Part shown: positions 21,924-34,780 of the stretch, one piece after another | Numbering within the stretch: position 1 is the stretch's first letter | Layout of the letters: each line of letters starts with the position of its first letter | From: Iris pallida | Lineage: Eukaryota; Streptophyta; Magnoliopsida; Asparagales; Iridaceae | Direction of reading: 5' to 3' | Assembly (NCBI GenBank): GCA_029216955.1 | Contig: JANAVB010009599.1 | Span: 685,417-749,416, forward strand | Length of the DNA stretch: 64,000 nucleotides | Position numbers and translations under genes: made by a program | The notes under the pieces: generated by a model | Told to the model about the DNA's origin: nothing | Databases searched by the model: none | Seen by the model: only the letters and a program-made list of their open reading frames with translations

Positions 21924-22760
21924 GTGAAGCCGGTGCGCATGGTAAACCTGAACTGTACCAACTATCATTATTGGCAGAGCAAGATGAAGGATTTGTTGTT
22001 CGTCAAGAAGGTGCATATTCCAGTATTTGCGTCCGAGAAGCCCAGTAACAAATCTGATAAAATCTGGAACTTCGAGCATATACAGGTGTGGGGTAAATGC
22101 TCAGTTTGTTGATGAGAACATGTACAACCACGTTGCCAATATTGAGCATGCGAAGTTGCTGCAGAAGAAGTTAGAATCTTTGTACGCAAAAAACAAATAA
22201 AAAAAATTGTTAATCCGGATGATGATGGGTCAGCGGTACAAAGATGGTGTGTCCATTATGGATCACTTGAATGAGTTCCAGGGCATGGTAGACCAGAGTC
22301 AACTTCGACGACAAGGTTCAGGAACTTTGGTTGCTATGTACATTGCCAAACTCGTGGAAGACCGTACGAGTATCTATGATCGCTTATGCTCCGCAAGGCG
22401 TAGTCAGTCTAGAGTTTGCTAAGAGCCGGGTGCTGAATGAAGAGATGTGGAGACGTTCTCAGGGCACTTCATCCACATTCTACCACTCAAAGGTGATGGT
22501 TTCAGAGAGTCGCGAAAGGGACAAAAGCAAAGATCTAGGTGGTGGCAGAGACAAAAGTAGGGACAAGTCCAAGGGACGGTATGAGGACTCAGAGTATTAC
22601 CATTGTGGCAAAAAGGGACATATTAATCAGAACTATTTCGTTTGGAAGAGAGAAAGAAGGACGACAAGGGGAAGCAAAGTGAGAATACTACAGCGACGGT
22701 CTCGGCACATGGAGGCAGTGTGATCGTCGTAGGTGATGAGGTTGTCATGAACCTCGCCTA
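21924..22760 (+). pseudogene. gag: Ty1/copia gag, degenerate
   Basis: ATG at 21924 opens a UBN2-type copia gag (NYHYWQSKMKDLLFVKK near 21960-22010). Later pieces are DGVSIMDHLNEFQGM near 22240-22290 and VLNEEMWRRSQG near 22431. The zinc knuckle near 22594-22635 has lost its first and last cysteines: it reads Y-H-C-G-K-K-G-H followed by NQNY, with tyrosine codons in the two positions. Several frame changes and stops, such as TGA at 22110 and TAA at 22198, break the protein. Confidence 0.85.
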
Positions 22761-22965
22761 CGATAATAATTCTTGGCTGGTGGACTCAGTGCTTCAGTGC
22801 ACGTATCTCATAACAGGGCACTATTTGCTACTTACACAACAGATGACTGTGGAGTATTGAAGATGGGGAATGGAGATGTGTCAAAGGCGGTTGCCATTGG
22901 ATGTGAATTTAAAGACAAAGATAGGTGTAGTTCTTGTTCTCAAAGATGTCTGCCATATCCCTGAT
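22761..22965 (+). pseudogene. Ty1/copia protease remnant
   Basis: The segment SWLVDS at 22771-22788 is the start of the active site, but a one-base change of frame follows immediately. The next conserved part, ASVHVSHNRALFATY, is read in another frame at 22793-22840. The catalytic glycine of the DSG triad is therefore not in frame. The domain continues as LKMGNGDVSKAVAIG to about 22900. Confidence 0.8.
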
Positions 22966-23059
22966 ATCCGTTTCAACCTGGTGTCGGTTGGAAGGTTAGA
23001 TTACGAGGGTTTCTTAAATCTCTTCAAAAGCGGTCAGTAAAAGCTTTCCAAAGGTTCGA

Positions 23060-24010
23060 CGGTGATTTCCATAGAAGTAAGGAGTATGGACTCTATTATG
23101 AAGGGTTGCGCACAGAGGGCACGTGAGGTGAACACAGTCAGTGATACGTCTATTGAGTTATGGCACAGACGGCTCAGCCATATCAACATGAATGGGATTA
23201 GCTACTTGGTGAACATGAAGGTGATTCCAGGGCAAAAGTCTACAAAATTGGAGAGATGCCTGCACTATTTGGTAGAAAAGCAAATAAGATGTCTTTCAAA
23301 AGTCACCCAAGTTCGAGGAAGTCGACGTTGCTCGAGTATATTCACTCGAATGTTGCAGCCCTATGAAGGTAAAATCCATAAGTGGTGCTTCTTATTTTGC
23401 GATATTTATTGATAATTGTTCAAGGAAGGTTTGGGTCTATGCCTTAAAGACCAAGGATCAGGTGGGGCCACTTTCAAAGAGTTTCAGGCCTATGTTGAAA
23501 TGGAGACGGGCAAGAAGCTAATATATGTTAGGTCCGACAATGGCGACAAGTACATTGGTCCCTTTGATGCTTATTTAGAGTGCAAGGGATACGACACCAA
23601 AAGACTCCACCAAATCACCGCAGCTCAACGGTGTATCAGAGCGCATGAACAGGACACTGATGGAGAGGGTACAGTATTTGATACCAGAAGCAAACTTGGC
23701 GGACAGCTATTGGGGTGAGGCACTTTACACAGCTGCTTACTATTGATATATCTCATAGTTCTCCTTTGCAGGGTGATGTGCCTAATAAAGTATGGTATGA
23801 CAAAGAGCCATCATACAATCATCGACGAGTGTTTGGTTGTATGGCCTTCGTACATGTACCGAAGGATGAGAGATCCAAACTTGTGCAGAAGACGAGGCGA
23901 TACGTCATTGTCGGCTACGGTCGGGATGAGTTTGGTGTGGACTCTACGACCCCGTAGGAAGAAACTCTACAGAAGTAGGGACGTGGTATTCATCGAGGAC
24001 CAGGCCATGA
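23060..24010 (+). pseudogene. pol: Ty1/copia integrase, degenerate
   Basis: The HHCC region begins with ELWHRRLSHINMNGI near 23155-23200; the C-terminal pair reads C-L-H-Y, so one zinc ligand is lost. The core follows with FIDNCSRK near 23405 (first aspartate, after a frame change and a TGA), then VRSDNGDKYIG near 23527 (second aspartate). The glutamate region near 23640 is in a shifted frame. The C-terminal GKN/KPY-like part, VFGCMAFVHVP and LYRSRDVVF, spans about 23829-23995. Confidence 0.85.
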
Positions 24011-24379
24011 CCAATACTCAAGATTCTAAGATGCCTTCTGAGGCTGAGGAATTGCCTGACTTAAGAGTCATTTTCCTGCGAGTAGTTCCAGAGGACATCG
24101 CAGAGGATCCAGTTTGGAGGAGCCAGTACATGGAGTTGCTCCTAACCTTTATCATCAGCCTGCTGATGTTGGTCAAGGTAACCCTCAAGAGGATGAGCAT
24201 GCCGGGGAGGTAGTTGATAAAGGAAGGAGACTGTTAATATACAGCCAACACCAGTATTTTCATTGAGGAGGAGCGACAGAAAGCGTCGAGCATCTACGAG
24301 ATACTTACCGGATGAGTATGTGCTATTGACTGACGAGGGGAGCCTGAAAGTTTCGCAGAGGCTATGGACGACGAACATA

Positions 24380-24923
24380 GGTAGGAGTGGATGGAGGCTA
24401 TGCGGAAGAGATGAGTTCCTTACAGGACAACTCTACTTATGATCTGGTACGGTTGCCAAAGGGCAAAAGGCTTTGAAAAACCGATGGGTATTTAGAGTAA
24501 AGCAGACGAATATTGCTACTCACCTCGATACAAAGCGAGGCTATTAATTAAAGGCTACGGCCAGTGGAAGGGCATATATTATGATGAGATCTTTTGCCAG
24601 TCGTCAAACAGTCGTCTATTCGGTGGTGCTAGCATTGGCAGCTAGTTCCGACTTGGAGGATGAGAAGATGGACGTAAAGACGACATTCCTCTACGGTAAT
24701 CTTGAGGAAAAGTTGTACATCCACCATCTAGAGGGATTCTGTGAGAATGACAAGTCACATTTGGTTTGTAAGTTGAGGAAAAGCTTGTATGGTCTGAAGT
24801 AGGCTCTGAGGCAGTGCTACAGGAAGTTTGAGTCATTTATGGGGAACATGGTTATGCACAGACGACGTCGGATCACTATGTATTCGTCAGGTACTTTGTC
24901 GAAGATGATTTTATCATTTTACA
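24380..24923 (+). pseudogene. pol: Ty1/copia RT, N-terminal part
   Basis: WMEAMRKR near 24391 begins the domain. The first catalytic aspartate lies in MDVKTTFLYGNLEEKLY near 24668-24718, followed by KLRKSLYGLK and a stop at about 24800. The domain is cut at 24923, just before the expected YVDD box, by a minus-strand long-LTR element. The box is found 25 kb away at 50053-50064. Confidence 0.88.
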
Positions 24924-27900
24924 TGTCACGACCCACACCCTTTTTTTTTCTTATAACGGGATGCGAGTGTGTGCACAAGCCAGCCTACGTCGCAGTGTCG
25001 GCGGTAGAACGATGTCAAGGCCATGATGCTCAAAATTACATAATAATAATTTTATTACTCATACACAAAACTAAACAACTTTACAAAATTTATAAGTTTT
25101 ACATTTGAATCGGAATACAATGTCATACAAACTTCTAACACATCTAACTAATCTTCTAGGTTGATCTCAGCATATACCCATGTCTCCCAATGGTTCAAGC
25201 ACAATGTAGCAGGAGATTAAAAAATGTTGGTTTCTAGTCAGGAATGGAACGAGTACAATTCATTGAGTGTAGTTCCAAATATATGCTAACCACTATAAGA
25301 CAACGTTAGCCATAAAATACAAGATGCAATAATCAGGATACTTGTAACAAGAGACATGAGAAATGTATATATATATATATGACAATATTTAAAGAGTAAA
25401 TAATAGGAAATGCTATCTATGTGATTTGAAGTACCTTTCGATATATGATCGGTCTGGGGACAGTTACACCAAAGGTTTAAGTTAATTAAAAGGTCTACTT
25501 TAGTTAACAAGGTCTACCGTGCAAGAAATAACATGGACTAAGGTCTGATCACATATCTATTAGTACTTTCCCGTCCCGACACCATGTACAAGGCAAGAAA
25601 CATAACATGAACAAGAAACATGAGTGCTATCGTGTGACGAGCGTGTCAAAAATCAAGTATGATATAACTAACAGTGTGATATATGATTAGCAATATTGAA
25701 AACAAACAACAATATACTCACCTGGGATCCTCTGCTGGTGAAACCAATAATACCCTTGCGCTCAGAATCGTCCAACTAGCTAGGGTAGTACGCAAAGCTA
25801 AAATTCCCAACTACTCAATGAGCCACAAAGTCAACTCACGCAACACTCCGGATGCTGAAACAAACACCACCAATGAGTTTGGCATTTATGAAATGTCTAA
25901 GAATGCCTGTCCAAAAGTCTAATTCTGGACACATGGGCAAAATTGTAATTCGGGTCAAAACGATGTCCGCCATTGGACCCGCTTTGTACCGAAAAGCGTG
26001 CCAGTACCTACGGTCTCTAAAGTTGTCAAACTATTTGTCTACGGGTCCGGTTTGATGATATACATCCAACCATATGTCCAAAGTTGGATTCTGGCAGGCC
26101 GTGTACAAATTTACCCATTGGATCGGGTCGCAGGCCCGCCAAAGGACATTCCGGTCGACCTTTTCAGAATCGGACCAAAATTGGCGTACAGGACCAGAAA
26201 AATGACATGGTCCTATTGACGTAAGTTTTGTCTCGAGATGACGAACATGCATGAAGTATTGACTAATTTACAAAGGGGCCGATACGGGATCTCAGCGGAT
26301 ACGCCTCGATTTTGTCGCGCACACACAACGAAATTGAGTTCCGTCGAATCCCACACGTCGACAACATCCATACGCATCTTTCGATGCATGGTTTGCAACC
26401 ACATCATCCTGTTTGTCAGGGCACACGTCGTACTGGTGATTTTTTGAAATTCACTATTTTTGAAAACTGTTTTTCGTGATTTTTAAACTGGTTTATCTCA
26501 TTATTTCATAATTGAAAATTAAAACTACAAACATCGTTTTGATGTCATATATGTTGTCTATAAAGCAGTTTAGGTAGTTCTCCAAAATTTCTAACAACCT
26601 AGCAGCAATGAGCCTTACAAGTCGGGGTCCGAGGGCAGTTCAATCTTTGTTTGCACAGATTTTTGTCGATGTTGACGTCAATTTTCTGGGAAATTTGGTT
26701 ATTAATATACGAATCCATCTACTAGGGATTCCAAAGGGTCATGTAAGATTTCCATAGAATAAATAGAACCGAAAATGATTGATCACGTAAGGAGAAAAGT
26801 GATCGCAAAGGAGGGTACATCGCAGCCGTTACTAAACAGACGAGCTCTGTTATTGGGGAGTTTGACGGTGCTGCGGTGCTGTCAGGCGGCGTACGGCTGC
26901 TGCAAGACATCAAGAAGATGCATAGGGGTTGGGGAACTCGTCGGGGTACTATGGACAAACACGAGACCTTCTGATGTTTTTCTCTCGCACGTATAGTTTT
27001 ATATACTAGGGTTTAATTTCTAATTAAAACCGAATTTAAATTTGATTTAAGTTAGGATTTGATGCAATCCTACGAAGAAAAGTATTTAGGTTACGGGGAA
27101 GAGGTTTTGGAAGATTTGGACTGGATTTGGTGGATTTCTAATTCATGAGGATTTGCAAATATGCGCGGCTTTTGGGGCGGAGGGGTCGGGCTTCGAAGGG
27201 AACAGTACAGTGTTTCTTTTTTTTTCTTTTTTCCTTTCTATATATTTATATATATCTATATTTATATATAATCTTTATATGGATACCCTAAATTTATTAT
27301 GTATTAGAACAATATCTCTATATAAATACCACAAGTACACTTATTAGAATTTATCCTAAGAGGTATATATATGTAATTGGTTATAGCAAATATTCACAAT
27401 TTATACTAATTCTATTTACAGGGCTATATTTACATATACCAATCCTTACAAATAATAATAATCTTATACATACATTATTTCATAGGCATACATACCCACT
27501 ATATATAGCATAATTTTCCAACAGTCGTGGAGGTCCTTCTAAGGAAATTGTTATCATATTCTCAACAACAGAATATCAATTTTATCCAAATACATATATA
27601 TATAATCCTCATTTATATAAAAATTACTTATTTATCCTCTAAAATAAATACACTAATTAAATTACACCCATAATTTTTTACATGGACATCTTGGACGTAC
27701 TACATGTCTACATAGGCTTGGATTTGGTTTGGGTCCAGTCCAGACTAGTTTGGTATAACCGAATTTCCTAAAAGTCATAATATTAATAATAACTAACTAA
27801 ATTATTATAAGGGTCACGTCATAACTTTGACTAGTTTTTCCTAGTTGGACACACCTATGGCTCGACCTTTCCTACCATGGCTAATACACTAGTCAAAGCA

Positions 27901-28077
27901 CGCCACTGCACTATCCATGCCATGATTTCTAGTCATCTTGAACTCCAAAACTTAACCATGACTAAGGCCTTCTATAATAATTATAGTTAATTAAACATTT
28001 ATAAAGTTCCAAAAATTACTATTCAATCAAATAAATAATAATAAAATAAATTCTAAATTTTGGGAATAGGGGTTACA
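24924..28077 (-). repeat. Element AB, 3' LTR (copy A, 3154 bp)
   Basis: The plus-strand borders are TGTCACGACCC at 24924 and GGGGTTACA at 28077. Its parts recur in copy B in the same order: AATGTCATACAAAC, the CCAAAGTTGGATTC block, the GTTATTGGGGAG block and the ACTAGTCAAAGCACGCCACTG block. A good TATA box, TATATAAAA, lies on the minus strand at 26997-27005. A short (TA)n is at about 25367. No gene is present. Confidence 0.88.
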
Positions 28078-28175
28078 AATCTACCCACCTTAGAACTAAA
28101 TTTGTCCTCGAATTTAAGACTACTAGGATAGACAAGACTTGGTTGATCAGTGAAAGGATAAAATATATATATATA

Positions 28176-28216
<41 letters not shown>

Positions 28217-28230
28217 ATATATATCTATAT
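28078..28230 (-). other. Polypurine tract and 3' interior end of element AB
   Basis: On the minus strand AAGGTGGGTAGATT ends at 28078, directly before the TGTAACC start of LTR A. It is preceded by AATTCGAGGACAAATTTAG, much like the region before the chromovirus 3' LTR. A (TA)n tract from about 28165 leads into the second LINE. Confidence 0.8.
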
Positions 28231-28525
28231 ATATTATATTATGAAAAGACCCCATATTATTAATCAAGGCTCAAAAACCCGAAGCCTGAACAAGTATACA
28301 AGGAGCAAAATGCCAAAGCCTATACGAGTATACTACCAAAAAGAAGAAGGAGACTGGGGGAGACAGGAAACCAACGAGAGCTAGGGAAGGAGAGAGGACC
28401 AGAATGCCCTCGAACTGTGGGAGCACCGGGTGCTTCGTTTACGATATTGGCGAAAGACTTCCCGGATGAGCTGGTTGGCTGGGTATTGGTGATCTTCGTT
28501 TCTAGCCTTGTTGCGATTTTTGAAA

Positions 28526-30590
28526 TCACCCACGTGGCGGCCGCTGCGACGATCTGGTGGCCGTGGAGACAGAACCCCAGGAGGCCACAAGATCGTGGAA
28601 GCGTCCACTGCCTGGCTCAATGCTACGCAGATGGTTGAGGGTTTCCCATATTTGGCCTGGCAGTCCCCCTTGACAGATGTGGTCAATAGTCTCCATCTGA
28701 CGGTCAGAGCAACAATTGCAGGCTGACACTAAGCTGATCCGAATAGTGTTAAGAATCTCGTATGTGGGCAGTTTCTTCCTGATGACTTTCCACATTAGGA
28801 ATGACCACTTCTTAGGGATGCAAGAGTGCCAAAAGGGAGCAATAGTATGATGCGGTATCCCAGTTTCTTGAATAGCGCATCTCACCGACCTCATCGAGAA
28901 TGCCCCCGAGGCCTCAAGCGACCACCTTCACCCATTCGCTTCGGGGCCGATTCTAACTCCGTATTGGCGGATGCTCTCCACTGTTTTATTTTCGGACCAA
29001 TCATAAATCTTGTCCCAGTTCCAGTCGTTACTTCTAGAGTCTCATAAGTCACTGATCCTGCAGTTCTCGGGTTCTCCGAGATACTCGGGATCAGGCTATC
29101 CCTAATCCATCTCTCCAGAAAAGGAGTCGAATCACCGTCGCCCAAGTGGAGTCTCATAACAGGTTCGGCGAGGTCTCGTCCGTCAAGAATACGACGCCAA
29201 GCCGTAGAGATCAGCTGTTTGAGATGGCAACTGACGGGTGAATGTGCTTGAAGTACCTGGCCTTCATAAACTTGGTCCATAAGTTCTTACTTGTCTGAAG
29301 ATTCTACCACAATTTTATCGAGAAAGCTTTAACGATGTGGGAGAGTTTGGTAAGACCCAGGCCCCCTTCCTCAGTAAGGCGCGCCATTGAGTCCCAGCTC
29401 ACCCAGTGATGCTTGTCTTGGCCATTGACATACCTCCAAAAGAAGTTACAAAAGATCTGTTCGATCGAAGTCAGTACCTTCTTGGCGGGAACACGCTGCC
29501 AGAGTGCGTTTTGGAATGGAGGTGAGCACATGTTTGATGAGGATCATCTTGGCACCGGAGATAAAGTGGCATTATGCCACCCCTCTAGCTTTTTCCTGAT
29601 TTTAGAGATCAAATCCTGAAAGATGCCAGCGTTGGATTTCCCGTACACAAGTGGGCATCCAAGGTAGTTGAAAGGAGGATGGAATCATTGAAGGAGGTTA
29701 AGTTGGAAGACCGATCGCGTGCTCTCGTTTGAAGTTGTGGTGGGCATAGATAACGTTCTTGGCAGGGTTAATTTTTTGGTCGGAGCATCTAGAGTACCTT
29801 TACAGTGTGTGGTGCACCACTTCCACCGCTCCAACATCCCCGGACGAGAAAATGAGTAGATCGTCGGCAAAGGCCAGGTAAATGATGAAAGGATAGCCAC
29901 TGGAAGTGTGATAGTGTTAGAAGTTCGGAGTGCTAATCATGTTATTAAGGTTTCTGCTCAAAGCATCAGCCGTAATGATGAAAACATGGAAGAAAGAGGG
30001 TCGCCTTGTCTAACTCCGCGACTGGATTTGAAAAACCCCTGACCTGACCGTTGATAACCGTAGAAAACCACGAGTTGCTGATGGATCTCCATACGGTGTT
30101 GGTCCAAGTTTTCGAGAATTCGAAAGCTCTGAATACCCAGATCATAAATTGCCAATCCAGTCTGTCATAAGCTTTCTCCATGTCGAGTAACAATGTTGCC
30201 CCCACTTACTGGGAACTTCATGCAGGTGATTAACTCTTGAGCTAACATGATGTTGTCTTGGATATTTTTTCCGTGAACAAAGCTGCTTTGCTCCTCGAAA
30301 ATGATCTTGGGGAGAATTCCGACCATTCTGGTTGCTATGATCTTAGAGATAATCTTGTTGGTGAAAGTGCATAGACTGATGGGTCGAAAGTCTCGAAAAG
30401 ACTCAAGGTTGGGATTTTTCAGGATTAGGATCAGCTTGGCACTGGAAATGGCTTTGGGGTAAGTGGCTCCCTCGAAGAATGCAATGGCCGCTTCAGTGAT
30501 GTCCTGCTTGATGATGTCCCAGCAGGTACGAAAGAAAACATCCGAAAAACCGTCCGGTCGGGCGCACTGTTCTCGTACAGAGTCCACACC
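28526..30590 (-). pseudogene. LINE 2 reverse transcriptase and C-terminal zf-RVT region
   Basis: RT blocks on the minus strand include AISSAKLILILKN near 30460, FRPISLCTFTNKIISKI near 30400-30345, GVRQGDPLSS near 30005, and the catalytic F-A-D-D at about 29858-29871, aspartates intact. The C-terminal zf-RVT-like part is at 28894-28526 (WSFLMWKVIRKKLPTYEI and a cysteine pair). Frame changes near 30165, 29960 and 29300 interrupt the enzyme. A middle part, NFFWRYVNGQDKHHW near 29450-29400, matches the corresponding segment in LINE 1 near 13095. Confidence 0.87.
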
Positions 30591-31079
30591 GCGTCAGTCA
30601 CCTCCTGCACGGTAGGGGGGAGTTCCAGCTGGACGTTGTCGTGCCGCTGATGAGTTGGGGTATGTGATTCAGGAAGGAGTTGTCTTTGTGAACCGTCTCT
30701 TTGGAGAATAACTTGGAGAACTCCGCAGCGGCCGCTTGGATGTTCTTTTGATCTGTAATGATGTTTCCCTTTTCGTCGACAATTTGGTGAATCGAGAGCT
30801 TCTTTCTACGACCGTTGATGCAGTCATAAAAGTATTTCGAGTTTTTATCCCCTTCGCTGTCCCATTTCAACCTTGCTTTCTATTTCCAGAAATCGGTCTC
30901 CACTTTGAGCCTGAATTTGAGCATCGCTTTGGTAAGGTTCATGGCTGTCCTGGCCGTCGGCGATCTCTCCGATGCAAACTTGGCCTCGGCCCGAGTGACG
31001 TCGTCCTCCGCGACCCGCACGGCTTGAAAAATATCCCCGTAGGCTTGTTTGCTCCAAATGGTCAGGGCTTTTCTCGTTG

Positions 31080-31865
31080 CTTTAAGCTTGTTGCTCACCC
31101 AAAGGAGGGGGTTGGGAGATTCCACCCGATTCTAAGCTTCCGCAACGATGGCCAAAAATTATCGGGGCTCGGTCCAAAAGACGAGGAATCGGAGGTTCTT
31201 CTTGAATGGATTAGAAGAGTTTTTAATTTCTAACAGCAGAGGAGCGTGGTCAGATTCTGATGTGTTGAGATGGGATAGGCTGGTTGTGATCCCCATTCCG
31301 TCCCATAGGATGTTCGTGAGGGCCCTGACTAGGCGAGAGTATTGACGATGATCTCCTTCCTGTATGTTGCACCAGGTGAAAGCATTGCCGGTGAACTAGA
31401 GAGAGGAGAGGTGGGCATTGAAGATAAAGTTGTTAAAATCTTGCATGGCTGATATTGGAGGCGTACGACCTCCAGTTTTCTCTTCTCTGTTGGTGATTGC
31501 ATTGAAGTCCCTAATGCAAAGCCAAGGCGAGTCAATGTGGTGGATGTGGATGTCAAGTAGGTCGTTCCAGAGGTGTTTCCGCTCTGCAATGTCACAGCTG
31601 CCGTGAACCGCTGAGAGGATGATGCACTTAGGAAGGATAGGGTGTTCCAACCAGCAAGAGAGGGCCTGCCAGGAGTCGTAGATGACTCCGAAGTTGACGT
31701 CCTTCGTACAAAGGATCCAGATGTCGTGGCCGCCTGCTATAGCCGGGGGGAGACCAAGCTGCAATTGGATAGATTTCAATCTTTTGGGGGGGATTTTGGG
31801 TTCGAGAATAATGAGAATATCGATCTTGTGAATTTTTCGAAGGCTGGAAATTCTCCTCAAAGTGG
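31080..31865 (-). pseudogene. LINE 2 endonuclease
   Basis: A 154-codon open stretch (31860-31396) encodes the N-terminal and central parts of an AP-type endonuclease. The conserved LEPKI segment is near 31800. The catalytic loop reads PWLCIRDFNAI near 31530-31500, where the usual glycine before DFN is arginine. A histidine- and tryptophan-containing end (AFTWCN) lies in another frame near 31385. A linker to the RT lies at 31233-30600. Confidence 0.82.
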
Positions 31866-31903
31866 GTTTGTTTGCCAGACCGCGGATATTCCAGGCTAGA
31901 ATG

Positions 31904-34000
31904 TTAAGAATTAATGATGATGTGGAAGGGGTTTTTGGTTCCGCTTGGAGGCAGATCTGGTGAGGATAGTTGGGATTTCTGCGGCTCCCTTCTTGTTAGT
32001 TTTCCTGCTCGATGTGGATGTTTCTTCCATTGTTGAGGTCGGTATGTTGCTGGAGGTCGCTTGGGGGTCAGTGGTGGGTTCAATGGGAGGGTCGACCAGG
32101 TCTCCGGCAGATTCCAGGATGGGCTCCTCCGGGGGAATGACAAGGGCGTCACTTGTGCTGTCAATCTGTATTAGTATTTGCTGGAGAGAATAGCCAGCGA
32201 CTTGAACCTGTAGTCCTCTCTGAACCTGGTCTGGTCCAAGAATCGCTAAGGCTACTACAATTGGGTCTCTGCTGGTGATGGGTTGCTCTGCATCAATGGT
32301 GTCTGTGATCGCCACTACGGCCTCCGAGTTAGGGGAATTGGGTGCTATCTCGGTGAGAGTGTGATCCGTTAGGGTTGAGGCAGACTCCGATGGGGATTCC
32401 TCTTCTTTCGATTCAAGAGCGTCAAACTTATTGGAGAGGGTTAGAACTTGGGTTTTAAAGGGGATCAAGGCATTGCTTGGAAATTCGCTTTTGTCTGATT
32501 TGCCATCACTGGAGTCGAATCTGGTGTGCGTGTTCGGTGGTGGTAGCATAGGGGACCTGGGGATCCTCCTTCCTTTTTCCGTTTTGTCGTTCCGGACCGA
32601 TTTCTTCTTGAGTTCTGGGTGAAGACGGTGACAATATTTTGGGAGGTGATCGCGTAAATGGCAGTGGTTGCAGAACATAATGTGGTTGTCATATACGATT
32701 TGTTGGGTGTGTGTCCGGTTGCCCAGTTCGATACTAATGAAATTGGGGTTTCGGAGGTGAGATCGAGTTCCACACAGAATTTGGCGTAGTGGGCCTTGGT
32801 GAGGTTGCTGTTTTCAGGGGCCGTAGCGACATACGTCCCGAAGGAGTTGGCAATGCGCCAAAGAGCCGCTGCAATGAAGCAAATGAGGGGTAGATTCGGC
32901 AACGTCATCCAAGCTACAACCTTTGCAGAGTCTTCTTTGGTGCTAAAACCGGTGGACCACTTGATGATCTTCATCTGGTGAGAGTCCACCCGACAGGTGG
33001 CTTTGGACCACACAGTTCTGTGGTCAGGATCGTAAGAGAGGTGGAGGAGAATATGTCTAGGGTCGAGGGAGGCGACGCAATATTCTGTTGTGAGTTTCCA
33101 ACTGGCTATCACCTCCTACACTTTGGCGATTTTAGGACAGCCGAAAGAAAATTTGAGGACAAATGTGTGGGGGAAAGATGACGATAGCGAGGCCAATTCC
33201 AAATCAGAAAATGGAATTATGGGGATTGGGGATTCCTGAGGGTACACGATGTCCGGGAGATTGACGTCTGGGAACAATAGTCCCTTCTGGGACGCTAAGT
33301 CCGGACGAAGTTTGGCGGTGTAGGAAGGCTGAGCAGCTCCCAAAGAGGATAGGAGCAGAGTCCCGTTAGAAGAGTGCGAGGGGATCGACTGGAGAGGTCT
33401 GCTTAGAACAGGGAATGAGGGCGACGGGGTTGACAGATGATAAACCACTAGGGCGCGAGGGGGAGGGTGAGGATTCCGCGGCACAGAGGAGGGGGGTACG
33501 GCGGACGAGCTCCCAACCGCATTCGGGGAGGAGGCTACCAGATCTCTGGCAGAAAGAGCCACGCTACTGGGAGCACCCGCACTGGGCAAGACCGAAGGGG
33601 AAACAGAGGGGAGGACCCCGGGGGCAGACGGTAAAGGTGACGTAGGAGGCTGAAGAGAATGAGGATCAACCGGGTTCGAGGGAGTGGCTACCAGGAAAAT
33701 AGGGGAGAGGGAGGGGCTGAAGAGGTTAGGGGGAACATACTCCATAGAGGAGCGAAGGGGAGAGGAGGATCCCGCGTAGAGCTCGGGATAAGGGGCTCCA
33801 GCGTAGATAGCAAGAGGGGGATGGGTCCCACCTAAGGAGACCGACAGAGGAGAGGTGGTGAGGGTCCCACCACGAGGCTGCATAAGGGGAAGAAGATCCA
33901 ACGTAGGGTACGTCAGGGGGAGGGGTCCCACCGCGTGGCTGCGTAAGGGGGGAAACGCAAGTCCGCGTAGAACCAAGAAGGGGAATACGCAGAATGGTAG
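31904..34000 (-). pseudogene. LINE 2 ORF1 (DUF4283-like with CCHC zinc knuckle)
   Basis: The minus strand holds an N-terminal proline- and serine-rich part (33976-33116, 286 open codons), a DUF4283-like part in a second frame (33112-32690, with MKIIKWSTGF near 32975), and a zinc knuckle CNHCHLRDHLPKYC at 32675-32630 that opens a third frame running to 31911. The knuckle keeps all C-C-H-C ligands. The layout equals that of LINE 1 ORF1. Two frame changes, near 33115 and 32690, break it. Confidence 0.8.
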
Positions 34001-34715
34001 GGGCCCACAGAATGGACCGAGCTGGCTGCTCCATACCTCCCAGCGAAAAGAGGAGGGTGGGTCCCAACATAGAGAGCAGAGGAAAGGAGTGCTCTACGCT
34101 CAACTGGGAGGAAAAGAGGTGGGACCACCTCGAAAGATGCATTGTAGGCTGCAAGCATGAGGGGCATGGCGTTGGAAGACTCGAAGCCTGCACCGCAGGA
34201 GGGCTCCCAACCTGATGGTACAGCAGAGCCATTTAAAATTTGAAAAAAAAGGGAAGTTGAAGGCGACTGGAGGTGGAGCTCCGGGCCGCTCACGAACTCA
34301 AGAGTGGGGGTAGGGAGTGTGGGGAAGCCGCTGGAGGCAATGGACGAGAGAGAGGAGTAGAAGAGCTGGGGGTAGCACAGAAGGTTGCTACCGAACGACG
34401 GGGAAGAATGAAGCGGCGGAAGGGGGGTGGGGCTGAGAGGCGGAGGAGGGCCTTGGCAGGGCAGCCCGAAGGGCGGAGATCTCGGGAATGGCTGGGCGAA
34501 AAGGATCTTACGGGAGGGCCGGTTTAGGGAGAAAAAAAATGGTGACGGATGTGGAGGAGGCGGGATATAGTGGGGGAGGGCGGGAGGCAGACGGAGGAGG
34601 GGGGATGGCCTACCAAGGCTAGGCAGTCGGCCGGCCAAGGATGAGCCATCGGAGCTCGACGGGGGAGCGGCTAGCCTAAGAGACCCTAGGGTCTCCCCGG
34701 GAGAGAGCAACAGTA

Positions 34716-34729
34716 TATATATATATTTA

Positions 34730-34778
<49 letters not shown>
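34716..34778. repeat. (TA)n tract at the 5' end of LINE 2
   Basis: A short TA dinucleotide run closes the LINE at its 5' side, matching the tract at its 3' side (about 28165-28240). Confidence 0.85.

Positions 34779-34780
<2 letters not shown>

Larger units (their letters stand above)
28231..34715 (-). mobile_element. Second L1-type LINE, antisense, in the interior of element AB
   Basis: On the minus strand the order is a GC-rich 5' leader with ORF1 (34715 to 31904), endonuclease (31865 to about 31080), reverse transcriptase with zinc-finger region (30590 to 28526) and a short 3' UTR to 28231. Like LINE 1 it is flanked on both sides by (TA)n, at about 28165-28240 and 34708-34775. Frameshifts break every ORF. 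It belongs to the same family group as LINE 1 by shared ORF1 and RT motifs. Confidence 0.85.
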
